Below are positions 1 to 9,918 of a stretch of 64,000 nt of DNA, in pieces (positions within the stretch are counted from its first letter, which is position 1; the number at the start of each line of letters is the position of its first letter). The stretch is taken from contig NC_080716.1 in NCBI RefSeq assembly GCF_019097595.1, positions 26,049,401 to 26,113,400 of the forward strand. Reading direction: 5' to 3'. The notes below the pieces were generated by a model. It had not been told where the DNA came from. It ran no database searches and saw nothing but the letters and a program-made list of their open reading frames with translations. Made by a program: the position numbers and the translations under genes. This stretch comes from Hemibagrus wyckioides. Its lineage: Eukaryota > Chordata > Actinopteri > Siluriformes > Bagridae.

Positions 1-1
1 A

Positions 2-397
2 CTTCACATGCACGGAGAACTGGGTTACATGTATTCTGGTGATCTCACAAGCACATATCTCCTTGCCACAAAAGTATCCACACCCCCCATCTGTCCACTC
101 ACCTCCAAAAAGCCTCATGACTACTTGCTTCGTATAGCTGTAAACATAGATTTTCATATTTGAGTTTTGCTAGCTCGACTCTTCACACAGAAAAAACCTT
201 ATGATGTTAAAGTCACAGGTTTTTATGCAAACACAGATGTTGCCCATCATCTCACATCTGTGGAATGTTTTATTGACATGAAGTGTCTTGTGAAACCTTT
301 GGAAGTGATGAATCGATGAATGCCAAACATGTGTAACAGTGTTTATGATGAAATAGTCCCAGAGGATGACAGAATTGTGAAATTACTTTTGCCATAA
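2..397 (+). pseudogene. Coding-like relic of unknown family
   Basis: Reading from base 2, one frame runs 131 codons to a TAA at 395-397 with only two interruptions, both TGA (161-163 and 317-319). DNA this AT-rich would normally give more stops. The translated composition looks protein-like, with mixed charged and hydrophobic blocks; examples are YDVKVTGFYANTDVAHH and VECFIDMKCLVKPLEVMNR. I do not recognise the family. It could be a decayed 3' exon of a gene entering from the left, a processed-gene fragment or a transposon-domain relic. Both stops could have arisen from CGA codons by CpG decay, which would fit a pseudogene. The left limit is set by the window edge. Chance is not excluded. Confidence 0.3.
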
Positions 398-829
398 CTA
401 GAGGTGGAGACTGAAATATTGGATTAATATGTACAGTACAGCACACTTTAACTGACTGACTTTGATATATAAATGTATTAGAAAGCCTTCTTCAGTTAAA
501 GGTTCTATATAGTTCCACTTTACTTATTTTTTTTTTCAACGTGGATATGTCATTCATATTGTTACTTTTTGTTCCTTTTTCATTCTTGATTGATTTAATC
601 TTACCATCATATGATCAGTAGACTGAATCTCATCCTCAGAACCTTGTTCTCTTGGGTACTTTTATAGAATGTGTAGATTTTGACTTTCTTTCTACTTTTT
701 CTTTACTAACAAAAGGGAAACTCTTTTTTTTAATAGGATCTGCTTAGGACCTTTAAGGGTTCTTCTAGAGGGACAAACCAAATACGTACTACAGTAGATG
801 GAGAGATATGATTACAGTATGATTACATT
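398..829. other. Intergenic or intronic DNA, nothing recognised
   Basis: AT-rich unique-looking sequence with short T runs. I see no exon, RNA gene or named repeat. Confidence 0.5.
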
Positions 830-1150
830 TACATTTCTGGCATTTGGCAGACGGCCTTTTCCAGAGCGACGTACAAAAGTGCTTTGAAGTCTCTATCAAT
901 GAATACATTAACAGTGGTTCGCTAGGTTACAGACTTAGGATACCATCAGCCAAAAACTCTCTACTGTAGTGAGGAATTCTAGCACTTTTTTTAGAATAAA
1001 TACATAAAATAAACAGGGAAAATAAGTGCTAGTTTAAGTGTTACAGGAAGAGGTAGGTCTTCACCTGTTGTTTGAAGATGGTCAGTGATCGGACATCTGG
1101 AGGAAGTTTATTCCACCATCTTGGTGCCAGAACAGAGAAAAGGGGTTAAT
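830..1150 (-). repeat. Teleost interspersed repeat, SINE-type tail plus extension
   Basis: The segment opens with a 'catttggcagacggcc...agagcgacgtacaa' block. Read on the minus strand, this is the conserved 3' tail shared by many fish SINEs (the 'gcgtctgccaaatg' core). It is followed by a second block (about 1020-1150) ending near 'ccaccatcttggtgccaga', which I also know as a high-copy fish repeat. The family name is not certain and both ends are approximate. Confidence 0.55.
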
Positions 1151-3111
1151 TACTGTTTACTGGGGTCAATTGGTTAAATAATTGTTTTTAAAACTCTTTT
1201 TTTACCAGTACACTGCCGTTCCACTTATTGGAAATGGACTTATGTGACATTATTCAATCAGTATACACAAAAAAATGAGCTGTGAGTCTGATATAAAATG
1301 AGTCTCAGGACTCTGTTGGCTTTCAGTGTGAGATGTGAGAAACCTTACACAGAATTTTAGTGGTTGAAGATAAAATTTGAGCTGCCTGTGAACAAGCACT
1401 TGCAGCATCTCAGAGAGCAGAAATGGGTTTGATATCAACATTTACATTGAAACATGTGTGAACCATTTGTTTTTTTTTTTGTGTGGATCTTTTCTATGAA
1501 AATATTACTCTTAGTAGGCTAGGGAAAAACTGAAATATTTATGAAAACCTATAAATACTTAAAGCTCTGAATGTCTACTTTCATATGAGCTTCATATTAA
1601 TCACCACTGTGGAGTGGAATATGACAAAGACATGCAATGCTGAACACGGACACAACAAAACAGGAGCAAATTCTTTTTATTTTTTGGCCTCCTGGAAAAA
1701 GAATTAAGTATGACATTTAATGTCATGTAACACCACATGGAAACAGTATAAAAATAGCCGCAGTTTTCACATAGTATGTCTGTACTTGGAGGCTATTTAT
1801 AGGTGGTAGTTCTCCAGTGGTTTTTCCATTCATTATATAGAGGGAGTTATATGGATACAGATGGACTACATTCAGAAAATGTCATAAGTTGATAAAATGA
1901 GTAAAGTTGAGCAAATGAACTCACAGCTCACTTGATAGACTATATTGGTGTAGCATGACATCAGTACTGGTATTGTTGCTGCCTCAAAGCAGAAAAGCAG
2001 CAGGGGCCTTGGTTTGATCCTATAACTGAGTTATTAATTAGGTTTCTTATATGTTTTCTGGCTTTCTACCACCTCAAAAACATGCTAGTTTGTAGACTAG
2101 CTACCCGAGATAGCTACATGGAGGTCATAGTTAAATGTCTCCTCAGCATCCCATTCAAGGTGTATTCCCACATCATGCCTAGTATTCCTGGGACTCCTGG
2201 TTCATCATTACTGAAGTGTCCGATTTCCACCTAGTACATGAGCACCATGTTCTAAACTGGTGCAGATGGCATTGTAGCCCTTTGTGGTGACAACATAATA
2301 AATTCCGATGCCATTCCACTTCCTCAGCTATAAAAGGTCAGGTAAGCATGACCAATAAGAATGATCAGTCAGACACATCTGCAGAGGTAGCATCATCAGG
2401 TAACACTCAGACCCGCAGTGCACGAAGCAGCTGCCGCTCTTTAATACGGTCATTAGGAGGAGCTCTTGTGCGTGAGTGCTCGAATTCAAGAGCTCTCCAA
2501 TCAACAGCTTGAGATTTTACTTTCCTTGTGTGGGCGTATATGTGGGTGTGTTACTTTTACATATATATTTATGGCACGTTCACCATAAATACATGACAGA
2601 TCTTTTTATCTATGATGCATTTTATCCTGTTTACTGGATTAGTGCTCAGTCATGCAGATTCAGTATTAATCACATTTGGATCAAAATTTTAATAGCTTTT
2701 CGGCTCATCCTGTAAAGGATATCGTGATAAGGGTTAGAAAGCAGGTTGCTTATTGTCTTGTAGAAGCACATTAGTGTTTTAACCTTCTTCTCTACAGCAT
2801 GCTGACAAAAACGGCAGTGTTGTCTTTATCAAAGAATAAAATGGAATAATTTTTATCTGCTTATAATTACATCGAATATCGTCAGTGCCATGAATTCACT
2901 CAGGAATCACACAGGGATTTTTCCAGTTCAATTCATGCACTCATCTTATGGTAACGTATCTTTTTTTGGGCTGTGCGTTGAACTGTGACGTGTGTTATAA
3001 CAATGATTTTTCTCGATGCACTTTATGCATTATCAAGTATCACATGTTACAGTCGAACACTCGCAAAATAAATTTCTTTTTAACTCTTAGGTTATAGCAA
3101 CTATAAACATA
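1151..3111. other. Non-coding stretch, no feature recognised
   Basis: AT-rich DNA without a supported exon. If the receptor's upstream exons lie left of the window, this would be part of its long intron. Conserved H3/H4 exon motifs (TM1-TM3, the DRF/DRY-type region) were looked for on the plus strand between here and the terminal exon and not found. Confidence 0.45.
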
Positions 3112-4402
3112 CACTGCCCATCCAAAAAAAAAAAGTCACACACTCTAATATTTCATCGGACCGCCTTTAGCTTGATTACGGGACGCATTTGCCATGGCAT
3201 TGTTTCGATAAGCTTCTGCAATGTCACAACATTTATTCCCGTCCAGAGTTACATTAACATTTCGCCAACATCTTGTATTGATGATGGGAGAGTCGGAGGG
3301 GAAAGTCTTCTCAGGCACATCCCAAAGATTCTCAATGGCTGTTGAAAGTCTGGACTCTGTGGTGGCCAATCCATGTGTGAAAATGATGTCTCATGCTCCC
3401 TGAACCACTCTTTCACAGTTTGAGCCCGATGAATCCTGGCATTGTCATCTTGGAATATGCCTGTACCATTAGGGAAGAAAAAATCCATTGATGGAATAAC
3501 CTGGCCATTCAGTATATTCAGGTAGTCAGCTGACCTCATTCTTTGGGCACATAATGTTGCTGAACCTAGACCTGACCAACTGCAGCAACCCCAGATCATA
3601 GCACTGTCCCCACAGGCTTGTACGGTAGGCACTGGGCGTGATGGGTGCATCACTTCATCCACCTCTCTTCTTAACCTGATGCACCCATCACTCTGGAACA
3701 GGGTAGATCTGGACTCATCAGTCCACATGACCTTTCATTGCTCCAGAGTCCAATCTTTATGATCCCTAGCAAATTGAAGCCTTTATTTCCGATTAGCAGT
3801 GATAAGTGGTTTTCTTAAGGCTATACAGCTGTTTAGTCCCAATCCCTTGGGACTAAACTAAAATTGTTTAGTCCCAATTCCCTTTGCAATGTGTGTGTGT
3901 GTGGAAATGCTCTTACTTTCACTATTAAACAAAGCTGTGAGTTCTAGTGTTTTTTTTTTGTTTTTTTTTACGATTTGATTTCACCAAACGTTTAAGTGAT
4001 CGCCGTGAATGTTAAGTGAATGAAAAAATCATTCAAGATTTTTTTCCGACCACATTTCTTTCTTGAAGATGATGGTTCCCCACAATCCTTCCACTTTTTA
4101 ATAATGTGTTGGACAGTTCTTAACCCAACTTTTAGTAGTTTCAGCAATCTCCTTAGATGTTTTCTTTTCTTGATGCATGCCAATAATTTGACCCTTCTGA
4201 AACAGATTAACATCTCTTTCCACGACCACAGGGTGTGTCATGGTTGTTTAAGAAATGAGAAACTACTCTTTGCATCAGTTAGGGTTAAATAACTTGTTGC
4301 TAGCTGAAACATAATCATCCATGCAGTAATTATCCAATGGGACGCTCTTACCTATTTGCTCAGATAAATCCAGGCGGTGACTTTTTTTTTGGACGGGCAG
4401 TG
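3112..4402 (-). mobile_element. Tc1/mariner transposon, fossil copy 1
   Basis: The element is about 1.29 kb and is bounded by inverted terminal repeats: CACTGCCCATCC at the left end and the complement of ggacgggcagtg at the right end. Each end is followed inwards by an A/T run and gtcac/gtgac. A TA dinucleotide flanks each side (3110-3111 and 4403-4404), as expected for a Tc1-type target-site duplication. Transposase pieces lie on the minus strand between the ends. The structure is complete but the coding region is broken, so it is not autonomous. Confidence 0.9.
3145..4213 (-). pseudogene. Tc1-type transposase, broken
   Basis: This is a DDE transposase remnant read right to left. Positions 4213-3992 encode a helix-turn-helix-like N-terminus (GLRTVQHIIKKWKDCG). 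Positions 3728-3249 encode the catalytic core, with a WTDES motif (first Asp), a GCCSWSGLG block (the family's usual W.C/GxxxxxG region) and [11 protein letters not shown] (second Asp). The third acidic residue (AIENLWD) lies in a different frame within 3369-3145, so a frameshift separates it from the first two. Stops and a shift also divide the N-terminus from the core. The intact family protein is about 340 residues. No continuous transposase can be made from this copy. Confidence 0.88.
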
Positions 4403-4404
4403 TA

Positions 4405-5796
4405 CGTTCCCTCACCAGCTTTACTTGAAGATAATAAGAATGAACTAAAATCTTGTCATAACTGAGAAATCAGAAAGCATGAAATCTTCTGTTCCATTTT
4501 AGCAAATTGAAGAAAAGTTACAGTTTTAAGTCCTACTGGTACAAAGTGGACACTCCTTTAAAAAACCATACATAAATAATAAACATATCCTAATAGAAAA
4601 CAATACATCAGTTAATTTGCAATTTGTAAATTGCAAATGATATTTTCTAATATTTGTAAAAAAAAAAAAAAAAAAAATCTCCTAATTGTGGATGTATAGA
4701 TTGTGACAGTTTAAATGAAAATGCAAATCGCGTATTAAAATATACCATGTGATATGCATTTTCATTACAAAACCTATTGTTTGGAAAATACTTCCACAGA
4801 TAGTGTTTGAGAATGAAACCAATTAGAAACCAAAATGAATATAAATTAAATATTGCTTTGCCTCCCGTTTATTGACAGTAGAGCATTTCTCATAATTTAA
4901 CCCACGTTTCTTAGCGTGACAAAAGCTGCTTTTCCTTTTGTTTTGTTTTGACTTCATGTTCTGTGCTTTTGCCTGTTACGGCTAATTGCATTTGTTTAGG
5001 TTTCTGTCATGTCTCCGCCCTCCTGTCCTGTCACTGGTGTTTTACCTCACTGTCCTCAAGTGCCCCATGTTATTGTGTTCTATGTTATTGACCCTGCTGT
5101 GGAAATTTTCAGAAAATAGCACACTGGTAGGGACAGGCAAGAGTAAAAAGGTACACGCAACGCTGTCCAAGAAAATCTCAAAGAAGAAGTTTTTATAAGC
5201 ATGACACAGATGACCTCTAACAAAAAATTTCTGGTCACAAACAACTTCTAGTCACATTCAAAGAACTTCAGAACTTCTTCCTTTAATATTTATCATCACA
5301 ATTCCCTCCTTTTTGTTTCCTGTTTTCTACATTTTAGATTATGAATATTTTGTGTTTTGACTCCTGGTTTGGACAGTATGATGATTCGATTTGTCCTTAT
5401 AAACACCACTGCCCTGAGTAAAAACACATGCACTGTGTATTCAATCCGAGAGTGTTACAGAACAGTCCACTTACTCACACTATAGATCTGTAAGAGCCTA
5501 TAGGGTATAATTTGCATTGTCAGGGAAGTGCTTCTGCTTTCTGAAGGCCAACACAGAGAGAATGAAGAGAAGTGCTTCCCACAGGCCAGTCAAGCCCTCA
5601 ACTAGAACAATTTATGACTAAAACTTGGACTTCTATGGAATTTTATACACAACACTGATACCTCAGCCAGATTTTTTTCTTTAGAAAATATGGCATATCC
5701 TGCACTAATTTCTTACTCTTGCACACATCTGCACTTCACATCTGCACATTCACAGTACTCTTACTGTTCTGCCACTCATCTATATCTATATTCATA

Positions 5797-5800
<4 letters not shown>
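4405..5800. other. Non-coding stretch
   Basis: AT-rich DNA with a poly-A run (about 4659-4677). No exon or known repeat was recognised. Confidence 0.45.

Positions 5801-5804
<4 letters not shown>

Positions 5805-5841
<37 letters not shown>
5805..5841. repeat. (TA)n microsatellite
   Basis: Uninterrupted TA dinucleotide run of about 18 units, followed by a poly-T stretch. Confidence 0.95.
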
Positions 5842-5849
<8 letters not shown>

Positions 5850-5900
5850 TTTCCCCATGCTTGACCAGATATAATACCTTTTCAATTTTTATTGTAATTG

Positions 5901-5967
5901 TTCTATTCTATTCTATTCTATTCTATTCTATTCTATTCTATTCTATTCTATTCTATTCTATTCTATT
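5901..5967. repeat. (TTCTA)n microsatellite
   Basis: About 13 near-perfect copies of the pentamer TTCTA, beginning after a T-rich lead-in. It creates a spurious open frame because stop codons fall in other frames. Confidence 0.95.
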
Positions 5968-6600
5968 GTATTTCTATTTTTCTTTTCCTATTTAATTCTT
6001 CTTCTGTCACTGCATGTAATGCTGTATTTGGTTATGCATCTGACAAATAAATTTTGAATTTGAAATCACAGGCAATTTAAAGTCATCTGCGAGTGGGGAG
6101 AACGTTTCATTACCTTCAGACTTTGCTGTGTTTTTTACACCATATACTGTCAGAAAATACCCCATTAAGGGGTGGGGCATGGAGGGTGCTTTAGTTGGCA
6201 GTAACCAATATGTGACCAAGGCATTTTCTCAGATTTTGTTGCCTATTCCTAGGACATGGCTTTTGGAAATATTCATAAAACAATACAGTGTTATTTAGCT
6301 CTATACAATACATGTATCAATACAACAAATATGTCCTTTATTATCTTATTTATACAGTCGTCCTGTAATAATCACTAAAGAGCTCATAAACACTCCTCCC
6401 CTTTCCTGCCATTGGTGTGCTACATTTTGTGTCCATGTGTTAAGCCTGTTATTCATTTCATGACGTTATTCACTGTTATTCACTAACATTTACATGTTCA
6501 CTTCTGATCTAATTCTAAATTCATCAGACAGTTATTAGCTGAATCAGCTGCTTTGGATGTGGGTTGACACTAAATTTGGGTTGTTTTGTTTAGCTTTAAC
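5968..6600. other. Non-coding stretch
   Basis: AT-rich sequence without a supported feature. Confidence 0.4.
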
Positions 6601-6634
6601 CCTCATGAACTGTTCCACTACCTGGAAATGGATG

Positions 6635-6765
6635 CACTCATTGACTCATTGACGCATCTGACCCCAGCTTCCCCTAACAAGCTGGGAAATGTGAAGAAAA
6701 GAATTTCACACTGCTGTAATGTATAATTTGACAAATAATGCCTTCTTCATTTTCTTAACAGTGAC
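6635..6765 (+). repeat. tRNA-derived fish SINE, 3' fragment
   Basis: The block 'accccagcttcccctaa...gaagaaaagaatttcac...gtaatgta...gacaaataatgccttcttc' matches, with changes, the 3' half of the SINE at about 7760-7990. The tRNA-like head is missing, so this is a 5'-truncated copy. It lies in the intron just upstream of the receptor's last exon, in the same orientation as the second copy downstream. Confidence 0.75.
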
Positions 6766-6884
6766 CATGACTTTAAATACTTAAAAGCTAGACCTATCAT
6801 GCCGGAGGTATTGTTTTTTATGCTGTTTATATATTGCATTATTTATTAACTCGTACGTGTTTCTGCTCTCGTTCATGATTTTAG

Positions 6885-7649
6885 GTGTCGTATCGGGCGA
6901 GGCAAGGGATGACCCGCAGTGCCTTAGCCAAAATGGCTGCCGTGTGGGTTCTGGCTTTCCTCTTGTATGGCCCGGCCATCTTACTGTGGGAAGCGGTAAC
7001 GGGAGAGAGCCATGTCCCTGAAGATGAGTGCTTTGCTGAGTTCTTCCACACTTGGTACTTCCTGCTGTCTGCCTCCACACTCGAGTTCTTTTTCCCCTTC
7101 CTCTCTGTGGCTTTCTTCAACCTCAGCATATACCTCAGCATCCGTGAGAGGAGACTCCGCTACCAGCAAGACTCGTGCTTGCCCAAGATCCGTGGCATGA
7201 CATCCCCCAAGCGAGAGAGGCTTCGCTTGGTCTCCTACATCTGCCGCGGCTCTCTCGTGACGAAGAAGACGAAGGCGGAAACAGAAAGTGATAACTGTTC
7301 GTCTCCTGCAGGACGCCCTGACACACGGAGTATACGAAGCACTCAATGTACACGCCTGATTCAGGACAAGAAGATCGCAAAGTCTTTAGCAGTGATTGTG
7401 TGTGTGTTTGCTGTGTGCTGGGCGCCGTACACACTGCTGATGATCATACGCGCTGCCTGCAGGGGACACTGTGTTTCGCACCACTGGTACGAAGTGACAT
7501 TTTGGCTGCTGTGGCTCAACTCTGCCATCAACCCTTTCCTGTATCCTCTGTGCCACAGCAGCTTCCGCAGAGCTTTTGCAAAGATCCTGTGCCCCAAGCA
7601 ACGGACCACTGAAGCACCATCAGATAATGCGTCCAACAACCAGAGATAG
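6885..7649 (+). CDS. hrh4: Histamine H3/H4-family receptor, terminal exon (partial CDS)
   Basis: Last coding exon of a class-A aminergic receptor. An acceptor AG at 6883-6884, after a T/C-rich tract, precedes VSYRARQG, where H3/H4 genes splice just after the DRFLSV region; translation runs 254 residues to TAG. Approximate exon residues: TM4 15-36; extracellular-loop Cys49 (disulfide partner); TM5 55-86 with the histamine-binding Glu67 in STLEF; intracellular loop 3 87-163; TM6 164-190 with CWAPY 178-182; TM7 203-224 with NPFLY 216-220; then helix 8 and a possible palmitoylated Cys236. Known for the family: histamine binding at the plasma membrane and Gi/o coupling. TM5, most of TM6 and the ACRGHC loop look H3-like. 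Loop 3 is shorter than in mammalian H3, and FAVCWAPY matches H4. Linkage to the ZNF521-type gene favours hrh4, but H3-like remains possible. TM1-TM3 exons are not in view. Confidence 0.93.
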   Translation: MSYRARQGMTRSALAKMAAVWVLAFLLYGPAILLWEAVTGESHVPEDECFAEFFHTWYFLLSASTLEFFFPFLSVAFFNLSIYLSIRERRLRYQQDSCLPKIRGMTSPKRERLRLVSYICRGSLVTKKTKAETESDNCSSPAGRPDTRSIRSTQCTRLIQDKKIAKSLAVIVCVFAVCWAPYTLLMIIRAACRGHCVSHHWYEVTFWLLWLNSAINPFLYPLCHSSFRRAFAKILCPKQRTTEAPSDNASNNQR

Positions 7650-7756
7650 TCTAGTTTGCTCCAATAGTTTTGTGACAGACTATTCATATTTGGTAACTTA
7701 TTAGGGTTTGGGTGGACCTTATCCACTCTCTTACACCTAGGGCAGTAGTGAATGGT

Positions 7757-7992
7757 CAACGATAAAGGGTTACTCTGGGTTACTGATCAGAAGGTCAGGA
7801 TTTCAAGCCCCAGCACTGCCAAGCTGCCCCTGTTGTCACTTGAGCAAAGCCCTTAACCCTCTCTGCCCCAGGGGCATCGTATCAAGGCTGACCCTGTGCT
7901 CAGACCCCAGCTTCCTAAGCTGAGATATGTGAAGAAAAGAATTTCCCTGAGCTGTAATGTGATGTATATGTGACAAATAAAGGCTTCTTCTT
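7757..7992 (+). repeat. tRNA-derived fish SINE
   Basis: The tRNA-like head carries a B-box-like stretch (ggtcaggatttcaagcccc), followed by a conserved middle (agcaaagcccttaaccctc) and the tail 'gaagaaaagaatttccctgagctgtaatgtgatgta...gacaaataaaggcttcttcttc'. It begins about 110 bp after the receptor stop codon, so it probably lies in the 3' UTR. An AATAAA at 7976-7981 sits inside the SINE tail and is the first canonical polyadenylation signal I see after the stop codon. Confidence 0.8.
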
Positions 7993-7994
7993 CT

Positions 7995-8726
7995 TTTAAT
8001 CCACTTTCTGGCATGTTTTTGCTCGGAGAGGAAACTGGACAACTCAGAAGGAACCCACAGAGAACCCAAACCTCGGAACCTTGAAAGGACCAACTCTACC
8101 CGTTTCTTCTACAGCAAACCTAAAAACCCATTCATTAAACACAGAAACACTGCAACAGTAACCAGATTCAATTATACAATATAAAATCACAGACATCCGG
8201 TACATTTTACCAGATTTTAAACCATGGAGAGTTTCTACTTTTAAACAGCTGACAATGATAATCAGCTAAACTTTTGCATGACTTTTACATGAATCTCAAT
8301 CATCTTACAGTTCTAAGGCATTTCAAACTACATTTCTTACAGGATATGACATTACAACATGGGATGACCAAATGTGCAGCCTTGCTTTTTGCTTCAGATC
8401 AGTGACTGAGGTTAATTTGTAACACAAATTGAATTATTCTGATCTCACCAGGTCATGTGATGTCAAATTCCCAGAATTAAATTCTACACTGTGGATTTCT
8501 CTGGCTCTCATAAAAACAAATCCCTGAAGACTTACTGCAACTGCACTTTATTCAGGTATAAACTGTTGCTGATTAAAAACACATGACACTCATTCTCTTT
8601 TCAGTTTTTTGGACACATGGTCTTCTCCAAAAAAACAACACAAAAAAAAGAATAGGAAAAAAAGCAATTATTATATTATTAGTATTGTTTTCTTTTTGGG
8701 AATAATTAATAAATTTGGTGGCCCAG
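7995..8726. other. Non-coding stretch downstream of the receptor
   Basis: No exon or known repeat was recognised. It contains short A-rich runs. Confidence 0.4.
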
Positions 8727-9918
8727 AAGTGCAAAACACATTAAGAAACTCAAAACGCTAGAGCAAATTTAGAAACACAACAACATTACACCAGAACAGA
8801 AAGTCTAGGTCCTTAATGCAATGCACAGATCCTTTCCTGATTGGATGTGGCGTATGATTATCACAAAGAAAACGAATTTACAATTTGTTTACTAGCTAAA
8901 AAAATACGAAATGTGAAGTTTGATCTTTCATTAATATCATATGAAAACTCTGGAGTAAAAAAAAATAAACATGAATAAAAGCAGCAGTCGATTTATTTAG
9001 GCTGTAAACGTCATCCCGCTTTTAGTTTTCTACCGTTTCTCAGATTGACACATGCCGTAGCCAATCAGCAACAAGGCTGTGATGTTCAGTGAGGACCTCT
9101 CCTTTCTGTTTACAGTTATTTTTGAAGTGTTCCTGAATTTAATGCCATTTTTGTGGCTTGTTGTTGTGGTGTCAGCTTAGTTGTGTTTTTGTTTGTCTCT
9201 TCTGAGTTGTGACTGTGTGTGTTTATGTTTTCTGAGTTGTGACTGTGTGTGTTTATGTTTTCTGAGTTGTGACTGTGTGTGTTTATGTTTTCTGAGTTGT
9301 GACTGTGTGTGTGTTTATGTTTTCTGAGTTGTGACTGTGTGTGTTTATGTTTTCTGAGTTGTGACTGTGTGTGTGTTTATGTTTTCTGAGTTGTGACTGT
9401 GTGTGTTTATGTTTTCTGAGTTGTGACTGTGTGTGTTTATGTTTTCTGAGTTGTGACTGTGTATGTTTGTTGTGTTTTAAGATTTGTTGTTGTTTTTTGT
9501 GGTTATTGTTGCATTTTGTCATTTACTGCTGTATGTTTAGTTTTGTTATGTTTTCTCTTTGATTTGCTGTTTTGTTTTGATTAACTGCTGTGTTTCTGAG
9601 TTTGCTAATGTGTTAATAAAATGTTTTGTCTCCCGATTTGCCTTTTTTTGCTGTGTTTCTGAGTTTGATCAGTTTTGTTGTTATGTCTTGATTTGCTTTT
9701 CTTTCTTTTTTTTTTAGTTATGTTTTCTAATCTGATTTTGTGTTTTTTGTTGTTGTTATGTCTTCTGATTTGTTGTGTTTTTTGTTTTGTTTTGTTTCTT
9801 CTGTCTTCTGATTTGACCTTGTGTTTTTGTGTTGTCGTTATGTCTCCTAATTTGCCTGTTCTCTTTTTAGTTTTCTTGCTCATGCATTTAGTTTGGTTTG
9901 TTAATGTTTTTTGCACTT
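8727..9918. mobile_element. Candidate non-autonomous DNA transposon with internal minisatellite
   Basis: The left end reads AAGTGCAAAACACATTAAGA. The reverse complement of the right end (9918 inwards) reads AAGTGCAAAAAACATTAACA, an imperfect inverted repeat of at least 25 bp. No transposase frame lies between them. The interior has a unique left part (about 8760-9150) and a strongly T/G-rich right part (about 9160-9918) dominated by tandem repeats. The ends could be a MITE-type element that amplified an internal repeat. I do not recognise a named family and see no clear target-site duplication. Confidence 0.5.
9190..9470. repeat. 30-bp minisatellite (T/G-rich)
   Basis: About nine tandem units beginning TCTGAGTTGTGACTGTGTGT and ending tttatgttt. 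Most are 30 bp and two or three are 32 bp, through an extra GT. The units are nearly identical in the middle, implying recent homogenisation. Diverged relatives ('tgtgtttctgagtttg', 'ttatgtcttctgatttg') continue to about 9870. Confidence 0.95.

Noticed and set aside
3249..3728. Functional Tc1 transposase
   Set aside because: The frame carries the first two catalytic residues but not the third, and lacks the N-terminal DNA-binding domain in frame.
6781..7759. Several 60-130 codon frames antisense or out of frame to the receptor exon
   Set aside because: Shadows of the real coding frame. None has motifs of its own.
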